Assembly: GCA_019843655.1 (NCBI GenBank)
Contig: JACDQD010000125.1
Coordinates: forward strand, 1-64,000
Reading direction: 5' to 3'
Length of the DNA: 64,000 nucleotides
Source: Lethocerus indicus
Taxonomy: Eukaryota > Arthropoda > Insecta > Hemiptera > Belostomatidae
The notes beneath the pieces were generated by a model, which did no database searches, had not been told where the DNA came from, and saw nothing but the letters and a program-made list of their open reading frames with translations. Positions 34,201 to 42,980 of this stretch are shown in pieces (position 1 is the stretch's first letter; the number at the start of each line of letters is the position of its first letter). Made by a program: the position numbers and the translations under genes.

Positions 34201-36947
34201 GGTTTTACAAATACCGCCGTCTTCACCGAATCCCGGACGTTCCTGAGGGACTGTGCGATCTGAATGTGTTGGGGAAAAAAAAATACATTTCAGAACGTTG
34301 TTGCCGCTCCAGAACATCAATGTTGTTGTTCCCTGACAACAAGGCGGATGTCGGCCCACGATAATTACCCTCCTGAAACTACTTTTTTTTCCCCCCCTTA
34401 TTTCACGTTCATTTCAGTCCAAAAAAATTGCGATCTTTCGGTTTCGACTCCCCGGTGGGGGGTCTATAGAGAGGATCCTCAAGGGCGACAAGAATCACAA
34501 AGGGGAAAAATGAATCTTCCACAGCCCTTTACCTTCCAGGTCCGCTCCTGCAGATGCCGAGGACGGCCCTCTCGTAACCGTCTGGATTCAGACAGGGCAG
34601 TACGTGTATCCTGGTGTTCTTCAGCAGCCAGACAACGTAGCTGTCGCCCTTCCTGTACTGATCTATCAGGTACTGAAAACCGTTATTACATTTGATGAGT
34701 TTTGAAATATTACCTGTACACAAATGTAATCGACAATTTGACAAAATGTATTTCGGTCTTGAAGTTCCTCAAAGAGTTGTCGATAATATCGGTGTATATA
34801 TATATATATATATATATATACTATGATTAATAACTAGTTTTTGAGCAAAATAAAATTAATTTCAAACTCAAAATGTCCCGATTAAATTTAACCTAATATA
34901 TTATTAATATATTAAATGATAAACTCAAAAATTTTATCTTTTCATTTCATTCTTCAGTTTATTTTAAGTTAATTTTCAGTTAATTTTTCAGTTCATTTTT
35001 AGTTTATTCTTCAGCTCATTTTCAGTTTATTTTTTCAGTCCAATTCAGTTCTTTTTCAGTTAAGTTGCATTTTCAGTTCAGATTCAGAGTTTTCAGAAGT
35101 TCCCCGAGTTCATTTCAGTCCTTTTCAGTTCCAGTTTTTTCCTTCAGTTCCTTTTTTTCAGAGAGTTCCTTTTCAGTTCCTTCAGTCCGTTTTCAGTTCC
35201 TTCAGTTCCAGTTCAGTTCTTTTCAGTTCCTTTTTCAGTTTCAGTTCTTTCATTTTCAGTTCCAGTTCCTTTTCAGTCAGTTTTTTCAGAGTTCCTTTTC
35301 AGTGTTCATTTTCAGTTCAGTTTCCTTTTCAGTTCCTTTTCAGTTCCCTTTTCCTTTTCAGTTCCAGTTTTTCAGTTCCTTTTCAGTCCATTTTCAGTTC
35401 GTTCCATTTCAGTTCATTTTCAGTTCATTTTCAGTTCGCATTTTTCCTTTTCAGTTCATTTCAGTTCCCAGTTGTCCCTTTTCAGTTCCTTTTCAGTCCT
35501 TTTCAGTTCCTTTTTTTAGTTCAGTTCCATTTCAGTTCATCAGTTCATTTTCAGTTCATTTTCAGTCCAGTTCTTTTCATTTCAGTTCATTTTCAGTTCA
35601 TTTTCAGTTTTCAGTTCCATTTCAAGTTCAGTTCTTTCAGTTCCTTTCAGTTCCTTTTCAGTTTTCAGTTTTTCAGTCCCTTTTCAGTCCGTTTTCAGTT
35701 CCTTCTCAGTCCGTTTTCAGTTCCCTTTCAGTCCGGGATTATATAAGGGCTGATAAAAATATATTAATAGGGTATGAAAAAAAAAAAGAAAAATGACCTA
35801 CTTCTATCAATTCCAGCAGGATCTCTTTTCCGACGGGTTCGTTGCCGTGAATATTGCCGATCAGCTTCACGTTGGGCACGATCTGCGAAGGGTCGGCGTC
35901 GGACAGTTCCATCACCCACAATTTCCTGCCTGAGCGAGTGCAGACAAAAAAAATGACAATATTATGTTAGGTTAGTTTAGGTTAGGTTAGGTTAGGTTAG
36001 GTTAGGTTAGGTTAGGTTAGGTTAGGTTAGGTTAGGTTAGGTTAGGTTAGGTTAGGTTAGGTTAGGTTAGGTTAGGTTAGGTTAGGGTTAGGTTAGGTTA
36101 GGTTAGGTTAGGTTAAGGTTAGGTTGGGTAGGTTAGGTTAGGTTAGTTTTAGGTTAGGTTAGGTTAGGTTAGGTTAGGTTAGGTTAGGTTAGGTTAGGTT
36201 AGGTTAGGTTAGGTTAGGTTAGTTAGGTTAGGTTAGGTTGGGTTAGGTTAGGTTAGGTTAGGTTAGGTTAGGTTAGGTTAGGTTAGGTTAGGTTAGGTTA
36301 GGTTAGGTTAGGTTAGGTTAGGTTAGGTTAGGTTAGGTTAGGTTTAGGTTAGGTTAGGTTAGGTTAGGTTAGGTTAGGTTAGGTTAGGTTAGGTTAGGTT
36401 AGGTTAGGTTAGGTTAGGTTAGGTTAGGTTAGGTTAGGTTAGGTTAGGTTGGGTTAGGGTCGGCGTCGGACAGTTCCATCACCCGCAATTTCCTGCGTGA
36501 GCGAGTGCAGACAAAAAAAATTACCGAAAAAATATCCAGAATGTCAAAAAAGCTGACGTTCCCAAAAAGGCACGTGAGAGGGAGCATTGGACTCTCGAGA
36601 ACTGGATCATCCAAAGTTCTTATGGCGTTTATTCAAGGAACTCAAAAGGAACTGAAAGGGACGTCTGAAAGGGAACTCTGAAAGGGAACTCTGGCTTCGT
36701 ATATTTTCAATTTAGTGTCTCCCGAACATGAAAATGTGAATATCTGTAAATTCTTGTACATACCCTCGACCGACGATCCTATATCGTAGAGCCGTGCCAG
36801 CGGTTCGTTCATCGCGGCCGTCTCGTTCAACGATTCGGTCATCTCCTCGTAGCTGTGATATCCCGTCGAGGTCGTCAGGGAGGCGGCCTCCGCCGTGACG
36901 GCCGTCAACAGGAGCAAGACCAATTCGCCGGGAGTCCGCATTCTCAT
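23341..36947 (-). CDS. Carboxypeptidase M-like, GPI-anchored M14 metallocarboxypeptidase, eight exons, 478 aa
   Basis: Complete gene on the minus strand. Coding exons are 36764-36947, 35802-35929, 34533-34672, 33361-33548, 26876-27031, 25544-25662, 23903-24082 and 23341-23682. All phases agree and every intron is GT/AG. Order: hydrophobic signal peptide (residues 7-22), M14B catalytic domain (about 28-305), transthyretin-like domain (about 306-397), Thr-rich linker (about 403-427) and a C-terminal hydrophobic tail (461-478) like the GPI signal of carboxypeptidase M. Zinc ligands are H89, E92 (HGNE) and H197. R151 (GRNN) and R161 match the substrate-binding arginines, and E284 (ITLE) is the general base. 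The family removes C-terminal Arg or Lys from peptides at the cell surface. Unusual: H262 (AWHPF) where the family has Tyr (WYP or WYS), and D160 (LDRN) where it has Asn (LNRN). Activity may therefore be altered. The 14 nt before ATG follow an acceptor at 36962, so an untranslated exon lies further upstream and was not found. Confidence 0.93.
23752..23849. mobile_element. 98-bp miniature mariner-type element in carboxypeptidase intron 7
   Basis: Terminal inverted repeats TTGGCAACTGGGTAATCGC and GCAATTACTCAGTTGCCAA match at 17 of 19 positions. The interior keeps fragments (GACGAGGAG, AATAAAGGCCATT) of the same mariner segment as 17440-18180. The intron it occupies is only 220 bp. Confidence 0.75.
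23903..24082 (-). CDS. Carboxypeptidase exon 7: transthyretin-like domain
   Basis: Sixty codons in phase 0: ALIGFLGEAQRGVKGVVRDR, then LTGAPVPGAAVAV and FTTTQDGYYWKLLMPDSYYL. The GVKG and DGYY motifs are typical of the domain that follows the catalytic domain in the CPE/CPM/CPN group. The donor is ACA/GTGAGT. Confidence 0.93.
24215..24400. repeat. Dispersed ~190-bp repeat, copy 1 (carboxypeptidase intron 6)
   Basis: Contains GAGATTCCAGCCGAAAAGTC, TGTTCCTCAACGTACCGACA and GTCGAAGAAGTCCCAGAA. Related copies are at 54370-54595 (inverted) and 61080-61340, both in receptor introns. No coding signal is seen. Confidence 0.7.
24465..24715. mobile_element. Foldback MITE copy in carboxypeptidase intron 6
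   Basis: Left arm CGGTCATTCGCCAGACCGGT and TTTCGGCCGTTCGCCGTC. Right arm GGCGCTACTGAAGACGGCG, GGCCGAAA and AAAGACCGAAACC, ending near CCACAAAACGGGTCTC. The arms flank GCGTCACTCG/TGAGTGACTGAGACGC centre sequence. Confidence 0.7.
24716..25440. repeat. ~230-bp tandem repeat (three units) in carboxypeptidase intron 6
   Basis: Units carry GATAGGGGATGAAAGAAGGA, CAGGAATCTCTTGTGGAGC, GTGGTGCCAACCCTGAGGCC and GAGTCCAATCTGAAGGTGG, then a foldback-element end (GTTGGCAGACCACAAAACGG). The third unit is degraded. About 40 bp of the same unit, inverted, lies at 58188-58230 just before receptor exon 2. Confidence 0.8.
25544..25662 (-). CDS. Carboxypeptidase exon 6: catalytic Glu
   Basis: Encodes GGMQDYNYVFHGCMEITLEV then ACCHYP. 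The Glu of ITLE (E284) is the general base, and the CC pair is typical of the M14B group. The acceptor is TGTACAG and the donor AAG/GTAGTC. Confidence 0.95.
25715..26617. mobile_element. Mariner end amplified in tandem (five copies) in carboxypeptidase intron 5
   Basis: Five units of about 173 bp begin GGGTCGGCAACTAAGTCATT GCGGG (first copy variant) and contain TTTTTACGCACTTTTACGCA and GAGTATTCTGAAATGTGTAA. The block ends with CAATTATTTAGTCGCCGACC, the inverted counterpart of the unit start. The ends are typical of mariner elements (TxGGTxGGCAAxTAAGT). The transposase is missing. Confidence 0.78.
26876..27031 (-). CDS. Carboxypeptidase exon 5: contains His at the active-site Tyr position
   Basis: Encodes SDIFQHLAGVYASANPTM and then GITNGAAWHPFS. 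The family has Tyr in ITNGxxWYP; here the codon is CAT (His262). The acceptor CCCCCAG follows a pyrimidine tract and the donor is TCCG/GTATTA. Confidence 0.93.
27040..28200. other. Carboxypeptidase intron 4, first part: no feature seen
   Basis: Unique AT-rich intron with homopolymer T runs and one C/A-rich patch near 28100-28130. Open frames have no recognisable similarity. Confidence 0.5.
28240..28287. repeat. (AT)n microsatellite
   Basis: About 48 bp of AT dinucleotide just before a foldback half-element (about 28370-28500, with GCGCTACTGAAGACGG and GGCAAAAGACCGAA). Confidence 0.9.
28502..31232. repeat. 11-bp satellite TTTTCAGTTCM, largest block (2.7 kb), carboxypeptidase intron 4
   Basis: Irregular tandem array of TTTTCAGTTCA and TTTTCAGTTCC with higher-order motifs such as ATTCTTCATATCATTCATAA recurring. 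Open frames as long as 324 codons are Phe/Ser/Gln-rich repeat translations and are not genes. In the sense of the host gene the array reads GAACTGAAAA. Confidence 0.95.
31233..32160. other. Carboxypeptidase intron 4, middle part: no feature seen
   Basis: Unique AT-rich intron. A C-run at about 31690-31710 and T-runs at 31785-31830 are the only notable composition features. Confidence 0.45.
32164..33274. mobile_element. Tc1-type MITE split by an 11-bp satellite insertion
   Basis: Left end GGTGGTCCAAAAAAATGTAT and right end ATACATTTTTTTGGGCCACC are the inverted ends of the intact element at 45400-45949, and internal sequence matches that copy in reverse orientation. The element is interrupted at 32361-32848 by satellite. 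About 60 bp next to the break (32301-32360 and 32849-32910) is present on both sides. It lies in carboxypeptidase intron 4, close to exon 4. Confidence 0.82.
32361..32848. repeat. 11-bp satellite TTTTCAGTTCM inserted in a MITE
   Basis: About 490 bp, same orientation as the block at 28502-31232, and with long stretches almost identical to 28890-29050 of it (for example TAGTTCCTTTTCAGTTCCTT). It is therefore probably a recent copy of that block. Confidence 0.9.
33361..33548 (-). CDS. Carboxypeptidase exon 4: substrate-binding Arg and third zinc ligand
   Basis: Encodes NNANRYDLDRNYPWIFEDRQ, VRRWMRDTAFVLSASLHAGT and LAAVYPFDAQHPD. H197 (SLHAG) is the third zinc ligand. LDRN replaces the usual LNRN. 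The acceptor is CTTCCAG and the donor GACG/GTATAA. Confidence 0.94.
33590..34030. mobile_element. Mariner remnant and foldback fragment in carboxypeptidase intron 3
   Basis: 33598-33905 has GGTTCGGCGACTAAGTGCAA, ACGTTGTACATATTTTTAAG and TTTATTTGGGGGTCGTCGTC, all shared with the mariner remnants at 17189-18246 and 44400-45115. 33915-34025 has GCCGCTCGCCATCCTC and GCCGCTACTGAAGGTGGG from the foldback family. Nothing is coding. 34031-34532 is unique intron sequence. Confidence 0.6.
34533..34672 (-). CDS. Carboxypeptidase exon 3
   Basis: Encodes YLIDQYRKGDSYVVWLLKNT, then RIHVLPCLNPDGYERAV, with the family NPDGYE motif. The last two bases AG join exon 4 to make R151 of GRNN. Confidence 0.95.
34935..35735. 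repeat. 11-bp satellite TTTTCAGTTCM in carboxypeptidase intron 2
   Basis: About 800 bp of irregular TTTTCAGTTCC/TTTTCAGTTCA, same orientation as the blocks in intron 4. A 243-codon Phe/Ser/Gln open frame over it is an artefact. An (AT)n run lies before it at 34795-34821. Confidence 0.93.
35802..35929 (-). CDS. Carboxypeptidase exon 2: HGNE zinc motif
   Basis: Encodes RKLWVMELSDADP and NVKLIGNIHGNEPVGKEILL. H89 and E92 are zinc ligands. The acceptor is CGCTCAG and the donor GAA/GTAGGT. The first 40 bases of this exon and its acceptor are duplicated on the far side of the TTAGG array. Confidence 0.96.
35890..35954. repeat. 65-bp direct duplication, left copy (real exon 2 start)
   Basis: Covers the first 40 bp of carboxypeptidase exon 2, its acceptor and the preceding A/T tract. 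It matches 36457-36521 at all but two positions and borders the TTAGG array on its left. Confidence 0.92.
35966..36456 (+). repeat. Interstitial telomeric array (TTAGG)n
   Basis: About 490 bp, roughly 98 pentamers, with only occasional variants (TTAGGG, TTGGG, TTTAGG). TTAGG is the ancestral arthropod telomere repeat. The G-rich strand is the plus strand. It lies in intron 1 of the carboxypeptidase, within about 40 bp of the exon 2 acceptor, and is flanked by a 65-bp direct duplication. Confidence 0.97.
36457..36521. repeat. 65-bp direct duplication, right copy (ghost exon 2 start)
   Basis: Second copy of the exon 2 start. In the sense of transcription it comes first: acceptor CGCTCACGCAG, then GAAATTGCGGGTGATGGAAC, then it runs into the CCTAA array. 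One change is next to the acceptor and one converts TGG (Trp) to CGG. Confidence 0.92.
36764..36947 (-). CDS. Carboxypeptidase exon 1: signal peptide and N-terminus
   Basis: MRMRTPGELVLLLLTAVTAE is a secretory signal. It is followed by TSTGYHSYEEMTESL and PLARLYDIGSSVE, the standard start of an M14B catalytic domain. The first of two nearby in-frame ATGs is taken as start; the second is two codons later. The donor is GAGG/GTATGT. Confidence 0.92.
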
Positions 36948-37004
36948 CGGGTATACGCGACCTGAGAAAACCGGTAACGATATCAGTTTTTATAATACCT
37001 GTTT

Positions 37005-37545
37005 TGCCGCCTACTAGGGGTTGGAATACCGTGGATTTCGGCGTGTTGCCGTCTCCTCCCTCGCCTGTTTCGGCCGCCCGCCGTCTTCAGTAGCGGTGTC
37101 CAGTCACTTTGAGGACGTCGTCTGGGCGTCCTCACTGCACAGTGCACTGAGACGCTTATCGTTTCACCCCTTTGAAACTTTCGATATTTTGTATGTTCGT
37201 GATGCGTTTCTCTCTCCTCTCTCTCTCCTGCTGTTTGGTCTTTTGCTAGACCGGGGTTTCGTGGCCGCTCGCCATCTTCAATAGCGAGACACACATGTGT
37301 CATGTTGTCTGCCAATTACAGTACAGTGTGAAAGTGACACAGTGGGCAGTGCAGTGAGGATGCCCAAAAAACATCCAAAGTGCTCTAACAGTGACTACTG
37401 ACACAGGGCGCTACTGAAGATGGCGAGCGGCCCCGAAACCCCCCGGTCTAGCAAAAGACCAAACCGGCAGCGAGAGGAGAGACAGAAACATCACGAACCT
37501 ACGGTTGTATTCCAACCCCTCGCAGACCACAAAACAGGTATATAA
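37005..37545. mobile_element. Foldback MITE pair upstream of the carboxypeptidase
   Basis: One arm at 37005-37160 (AATACCTGTTTTG, GGGGTTGGAATACC, GCCGTCTTCAGTAGCGG). A full copy follows at 37185-37545: left arm GTTCGTGATGCGTTTCTC and GTCTTTTGCTAGACCGGGG; centre GATGCCCAAAAAACATCC; right arm GGCGCTACTGAAGATGGCG, TCTAGCAAAAGACCAAAC, CCAACCCCTCGCAGACCAC. This shows the outer ends well: TATACCTGTTTTGTGGTCTG in inverse. Confidence 0.82.
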
Positions 37546-38085
37546 AATTTCGATATTTTGCTTGCCATCCCTCGCCGCCAATCGTTATTATTAAATGAGT
37601 TAATTTAGATAAAATCGCGGATATAAAGAGAGAGGAGCGTGTGGGGGGGGGATCTTTTAATTTTATCTACGGGATTGTAAAAATTCCGGTAAGTCTTCGG
37701 TTTTATCGACGGGAGAATCGGGGGGGGGTGGAGTATTTAGTGTTTCTTAATTGGCAGAAGCGTGGGGGCGTCCCGATTAAAAATAGGGATTAGCGGGGCC
37801 GATGATAGCGCGCGTCAGGAAGGAAACCGGTTCAGGGGGGGGGGTGATAATAAGAGTGTCGGGCGGAAGGAGTCCGGGATATGTTGGGGAGGATAACATC
37901 TATCTAAGTTATCTTTATTTATCTTCCACCCACCCCCGGGCCAAGGGGAAACGTTTACACGACGAAGTGAAAACAGAAACACTGAAGAATCAGTGCATTT
38001 ATAGCGGTTCGCGTTGATAAAATGAAAGACGTATAGGTCCCAGGTCTGCCAACTTTGAGGGGGAGGATCGGCTGCTGTAAGGGCG
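37546..38085. other. Intergenic unique DNA with G-runs
   Basis: Four runs of seven or more G (about 37645, 37720, 37840) and no gene. It could contain the carboxypeptidase promoter, but no clear initiator was found. Confidence 0.4.
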
Positions 38086-39190
38086 CGAAGCCTGAAAAAG
38101 AACTGAAGAATGAACTGACAAATAAACTGAAAATCGACTGGAAAATTAACTGACAATAAACAGGAAAACGAACTGAAAATGAACTGAAAAATAATCTGAA
38201 AATGAACTGGAAGATGAACTGAAATTCAACTGGAAAATTATCTTAAAATGAACTGAAATTTAATTGGAAAAATTAACTGAAAATGAACTGAAAAATGAAA
38301 ATAAACTGAAAAATGAACTGAAAATGAACTGGAAAATAAACTGAAAATGAAAATGAACTGAAAATAAACTGAAAATGAATTGGAATGAACTGAAAAACTG
38401 AAAATGAACTGAAAATAACTGAAAATCAACTGAAAATGAACTGAAAATGAACTGAAAATGAAGAATGAACTGAAAATAAACTGAAAATGAAACGAACTGA
38501 AAATAAACTGAAAAATGAAGAACAACTGAAAATGGAAAAATAAAATGGACTGAAAAAACTAAACTGAAAATCAACTGGAAAAATTCAACTGAAAATGAAC
38601 TGAGAAAATGAACTGAAAATACAACTGAAAAATGAACTGAAAATGAACTGAAAAAATAAACTTGAATGAATTGAAGAACGAACTGAAAACTAACGAAAAC
38701 GAACTCGGAACTGAACTGAAGAATCCCGAAATGAAGAATGAACTGAAAAGCGTGAACTGAAAATAACTGAAGAATGAACTGAAAGAATGGTACCGAAGAA
38801 CTGAACTCGAATGAACCTGAAAAATGAACTGAAATGAATAAACTGAAGAATGAACCGGCGCGGAAGAATGGACCACTGAAAAATGATGAAAATAACTGAA
38901 GAATGAACCGAAAATGATGACAGAAAATGAAGAATGAACCGAAGAATGAACCGAAGAATGAAGAAGAATGAAAGAATAGACTGAAGAACTGAATGAAAGA
39001 ATGAACCGAAGAATGAACCGAAGAATGAACCGAAGAATGAACCGAAGAATGAACCGAAGAATGAACCGAAGAATGAACCGAAGAATGAACCGAAGAATGA
39101 ACCGAAGAATGAACCGAAGAATGAACCGAAGAATGAACCGAAGAATGAACCGAAGAATGAACCGAAGAATGAACCGAAGAATGAACTGAA
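38086..39190. repeat. Satellite GAACTGAAAAT, inverted orientation, ending in a 12-bp subfamily
   Basis: Complementary orientation to the arrays left of 36 kb. From about 39001 to 39185 it becomes a near-perfect 12-bp repeat ATGAACCGAAGA, about 15 copies, whose length multiple of three gives a false MNRR-repeat open frame. The minus-strand Ser/Val/His frame is equally artefactual. Confidence 0.93.
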
Positions 39191-40160
39191 GTTCTCGGGT
39201 TTTTAAAATGATTCATCCTGATTATTACACCAATATTGTAAACAAAATTAATACCAATATATATGAAGAAAGGCCGAGGCCGGAATTGTATGAACAATTA
39301 TTCTATATGTTTTAATGATGTTACATTTATATTTGTAAAAATATGGAGAATGATTTGATGGCGCCATATATAGATTAAGCCGCGGTATTATATTCTTTGT
39401 GAAGACCATCTTATATATAAAAGAAAAGGTATTTATTATATGAATGTATAAAAAATGTATAGGAAAGCATGTTTTACTTATGACGCTGATAATTATTTGT
39501 ATGGTTTATATCGATTTCATATCTTCTATCAGGTTTAGATGAATAAAATTATTTGAAAAGAGTAAAATACGAAGCACATATTTGATGTGTTAAAATGTCA
39601 TAAAAAATTATTTGATCTTGTGTCTTGAAGAAAGAGATGAATATCGATTCGAAAATCAGTCGAAAATTAAACGACGTTTAAAATTGTGCTGAAATCATTT
39701 TTCTTCAAAATTCTTCTGAAAGTTCACATCGAAACCGGGCGAGACCGCTGCAAATGGGATATAGAACTTTATGAAAACTGATGATAGATTTTCCGTTTAA
39801 TTTATAAAAGAAATCTTCTAGAAAACGGGCGGCTAGAAAATGTAACGGGTCGATCGAATGTTGTTCTTATCGCGACGAAAGGAAGTCGTGTTCATATCGC
39901 AAAGGAGTTGGAAACAGACACAATTGACACGGAATACAGACAAAGACATGACAGACACAGACACAGACACAGACAGGTGACAAAGACACATTTTAATAAC
40001 TGACATAATTTGACAAGGACAGAATCAAGCTCAAGAGCGGACCCTCGATAGGCCGGTGCGGTAAAACGCGAAAGCAGTCAATCAAATAAAGGAGGTGAAA
40101 AGCTAAGGAAAACGTCAAAACCGAAAAACTAAAGAAGACAAGGAACTGTCGGCAAAGGCA
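39191..40160. other. Intergenic unique AT-rich DNA
   Basis: No gene recognised. A short (CAGACA)n run lies at about 39935-39978. Confidence 0.5.
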
Positions 40161-40164
40161 AAGG

Positions 40165-41240
40165 TGGTGGCAAAGTCGAAAAAGGAATAAAAGGAGCAAA
40201 AGTGAACTGAAAAGGAACAAAGGTCGAAAGCTGAAAGAAAAGGAACTGGGGAAAAGGCTGAAAAGGAGGTAGAAAGGAGGTGGAAAAGGAGGTGAAAAGT
40301 GTGAAAAGGAACTGAAAGGAGTGAAAAGGAACTGAAAAGGAGGTGAAAAGGAGGTGAAAAGGAGGTGAAAAGGAGGTGAAAAGGAGGTGAAAAGGAGGTG
40401 AAAAGGAGGTGAAAAGGAGCTGAAAAGGAGCTGAAAAGGAGGTGAAAAGGAGCTGAAAAGGAACTGAAAAGGAACTGAAAAGGAACTGAAAAGGAACTGA
40501 AAAGGAACTGAAAAGGAACTGAAAAGGAACTGAAAAGGAACTGAAAAGGAACTGAAAAGGAACTGAAAAGGAACTGAATGAAAAGGAACTGAAAAGGAAC
40601 TGAAAGGAGGGAACTGAAAAGGAACAGGAGGAACTGAAAAGGAACTGAAAAGGAACTGAAAGGAACTGAAAAGGAAACTTAGAAAAAAAAAAAAAAAAAA
40701 AGAAAAAGAAAAGGAACTGAAAAGGAAACTGAAAAGGAACTGAAAAGGAACTGAAAAGGAACTGAAAAGGAACTGAAAAGGAACTGAAAAGGAACTGAAA
40801 AGGAACTGAAAAGGAACTGAAAAGGAACTGAAAGGAACTGGAAGGAACTGAAAAGGAACTGGAAGGAACTGATGAAAGGAACTGATGAAAAGGACTGAAA
40901 AGGAACTGATGAAAGGACTGGACTGAAGAACTGGAAGGAACTGGAAGGAACTGAAAAGGGAACTCTGGAAGGAACTGGAAGTGAGGCTAAACTGAAAAGG
41001 AACTGAAAAAGGAACTGAAAAAATAAACTGAAAAGGAACTGAAAAGGAACTGAAAGGAACTGAAAGAGACTGATGAAGGATATGAAAAGGACTGAAAAGG
41101 AACTGAAAAAGGAACTGAAAAGGAACAACTGAAAAGAACTGAGGACAAAAGAACTGAAAAAGGAATGAGAAAATGAAAAGGAACTGAAAACTGATGGAAA
41201 GGACTGAAGAAGGAACTGAAAAGGAACTGAAAAATAAACT
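40165..41240. repeat. Satellite AAAAGGAACTG/AAAAGGAGGTG, 11-bp unit
   Basis: Two subfamilies in blocks: AAAAGGAGGTG mainly at 40255-40445, AAAAGGAACTG mainly at 40450-40860, then degenerate copies. The orientation is GAACTGAAAA. The minus-strand 223-codon Phe/Ser open frame is an artefact. Confidence 0.93.
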
Positions 41241-41340
41241 GAAACGATATGCAGATGAAAAGGAACCGTTGGAACTCTGAAAAAATGAAACAATGATGAA
41301 TGTTGACTCAAATAAACTGATGAATGATATAAAATATTGA

Positions 41341-42110
41341 TATATCGCATGGGGTAACGGACATTTTATTTGAACGCTTTAATTATTATGACTGAATCGC
41401 TGACAACTCTCTACGTTTTTGACACGCCATCGCTAAACTGAATAAACAATGGAAACAATGACTCTGAAAATGAACGCGCTAAATACATACACGCGAACTG
41501 AAAAATACACTGATTATTTATCTCGTTTAAAACGGTTTTTTGTATATGAACTGAAAATGTCATTTCAAATAAAAACTCATTTCACTCCAGTACTCGAAAC
41601 GCTGGAATTTAGAAAACTGGCCGGAAATAAACTGAGACCTCGCAAAAAACAAATCTCCTATGAAAGAGATGGAGAGAATATATTAGGGAGAGAGAGAGAT
41701 AGAACTCATTTTATCTTACTAAAAAGGCTTCAATTATTAATCTGTTATTCGAGAGTATCCGACAATCTATAGAGAGATCAGGGAGAGGAGGAATTTAAAG
41801 TACTTGAGAGAGCTATAGAAAATGAAAGAAGGAGAGGAGGAGAGAGAAAGTCACTAGACACAGAATACACACTGATATTATATATCCGTTTAAAAAGATT
41901 TTGTTGTATATCATTTATTGTATATCATTTTATATCAAATATAAAAATGGAGAAAACCATGTGAGAAAATTGCCGGGCTTAGAAACTCAAGACCGCAAAA
42001 AACCGCTGGAAAACTGAGAGAGAGATAAAAGACAAAGAGACGAAAAGTCAGAAGGGAGAAGGATAAGTTCTGAGTGAACTCTGATAGGGAACAATAGATT
42101 GTAAGTATTT
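41341..42110. other. Intergenic DNA, A/G-rich
   Basis: An open frame of 107 codons at 41449-41772 has ordinary composition but no recognisable motif, no good splice context and partial internal repetition with 41870-41990. I do not call it a gene. Confidence 0.4.
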
Positions 42111-42111
42111 C

Positions 42112-42183
42112 AAGAGAGAGAGAGATGGAGAGAGAGAGAGAGAGGGAGAGAGAGAGAGGGAGGGAGAGAGAGAGAGAGAGAGG

Positions 42184-42275
<92 letters not shown>

Positions 42276-42341
42276 CGGGAGAGAGAGAGGAGACGGGAGA
42301 GGAGAGAGGGGAGAGAGAGAGAGAGAGGGAGAGAGGAGAGA

Positions 42342-42401
<60 letters not shown>

Positions 42402-42440
42402 AGGAGAGAGGGGGAGGGAGGGAGGGAGAGGAGGAGGGTT
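42112..42440. repeat. (GA)n purine microsatellite
   Basis: About 330 bp of nearly pure purine, GA with GG interruptions. It is capable of triplex (H-DNA) formation. The Arg/Glu open frame over it is an artefact. Confidence 0.95.
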
Positions 42441-42975
42441 GTTGTTATCTGCGGGCCCCGAAGAGGAAAAAACGTCGACTTTATCTGGAACGATTTGTTT
42501 CTGCCGGCCCAGAAGGCCGATTAGAGAGAGAAAAATTCCACAATATCAATCTCTCTGAAACTCCCAAGAAACTCCCCAGTTTCCAGTTATGTTCCCGGCC
42601 CTGGACGCGGTGGGGGTGGGGTCGTCCCAGAAAAGCTGTTTTCGAAAACAGAAAATTTTCGAATTTTCTTTATTATACTACAAACACCGCGTACGTACGA
42701 CAATCCCTAAAACGGGGATGAAGAAACGAACCCTCTGACGAGTCTTCAATAGGTTGAAGATTAACAGTAAAAATTGTAGATTACCTGTATTTTTGGTACC
42801 TACCTCGTTCGGTACGACGAGTAACGAATTTTTACCCCCAAAATTTCGCGAAAATTTACTTATTACGACGCATTATTCGTCGCACAAATAGTAGTTCGAA
42901 TAGGGTTTTTAAAAAAAAAAAACCGGTTCGTCGAATATTTTGCTTTCAAAATCGAGTCCCATTCGAGACAAACAA
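42441..42975. other. Intergenic unique DNA
   Basis: No gene. The minus strand has exon-like donors (ACGAG/GTAGGT at about 42804, ATACAG/GTAATC at about 42786) that could belong to an untranslated first exon of the carboxypeptidase, but nothing supports this beyond the motif. Confidence 0.35.
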
Positions 42976-42980
42976 TATTA

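Noticed and set aside
35966..36456. Chromosome end (true telomere)
   Set aside because: Single-copy gene sequence continues on both sides, so the TTAGG block is interstitial.
39001..39189. MNRR-repeat open frame
   Set aside because: Product of a 12-bp repeat, a multiple of three; no flanking signals.
42125..42721. 198-codon Arg/Glu-rich open frame
   Set aside because: Translation of a GA microsatellite; the part after it has no recognisable domain.
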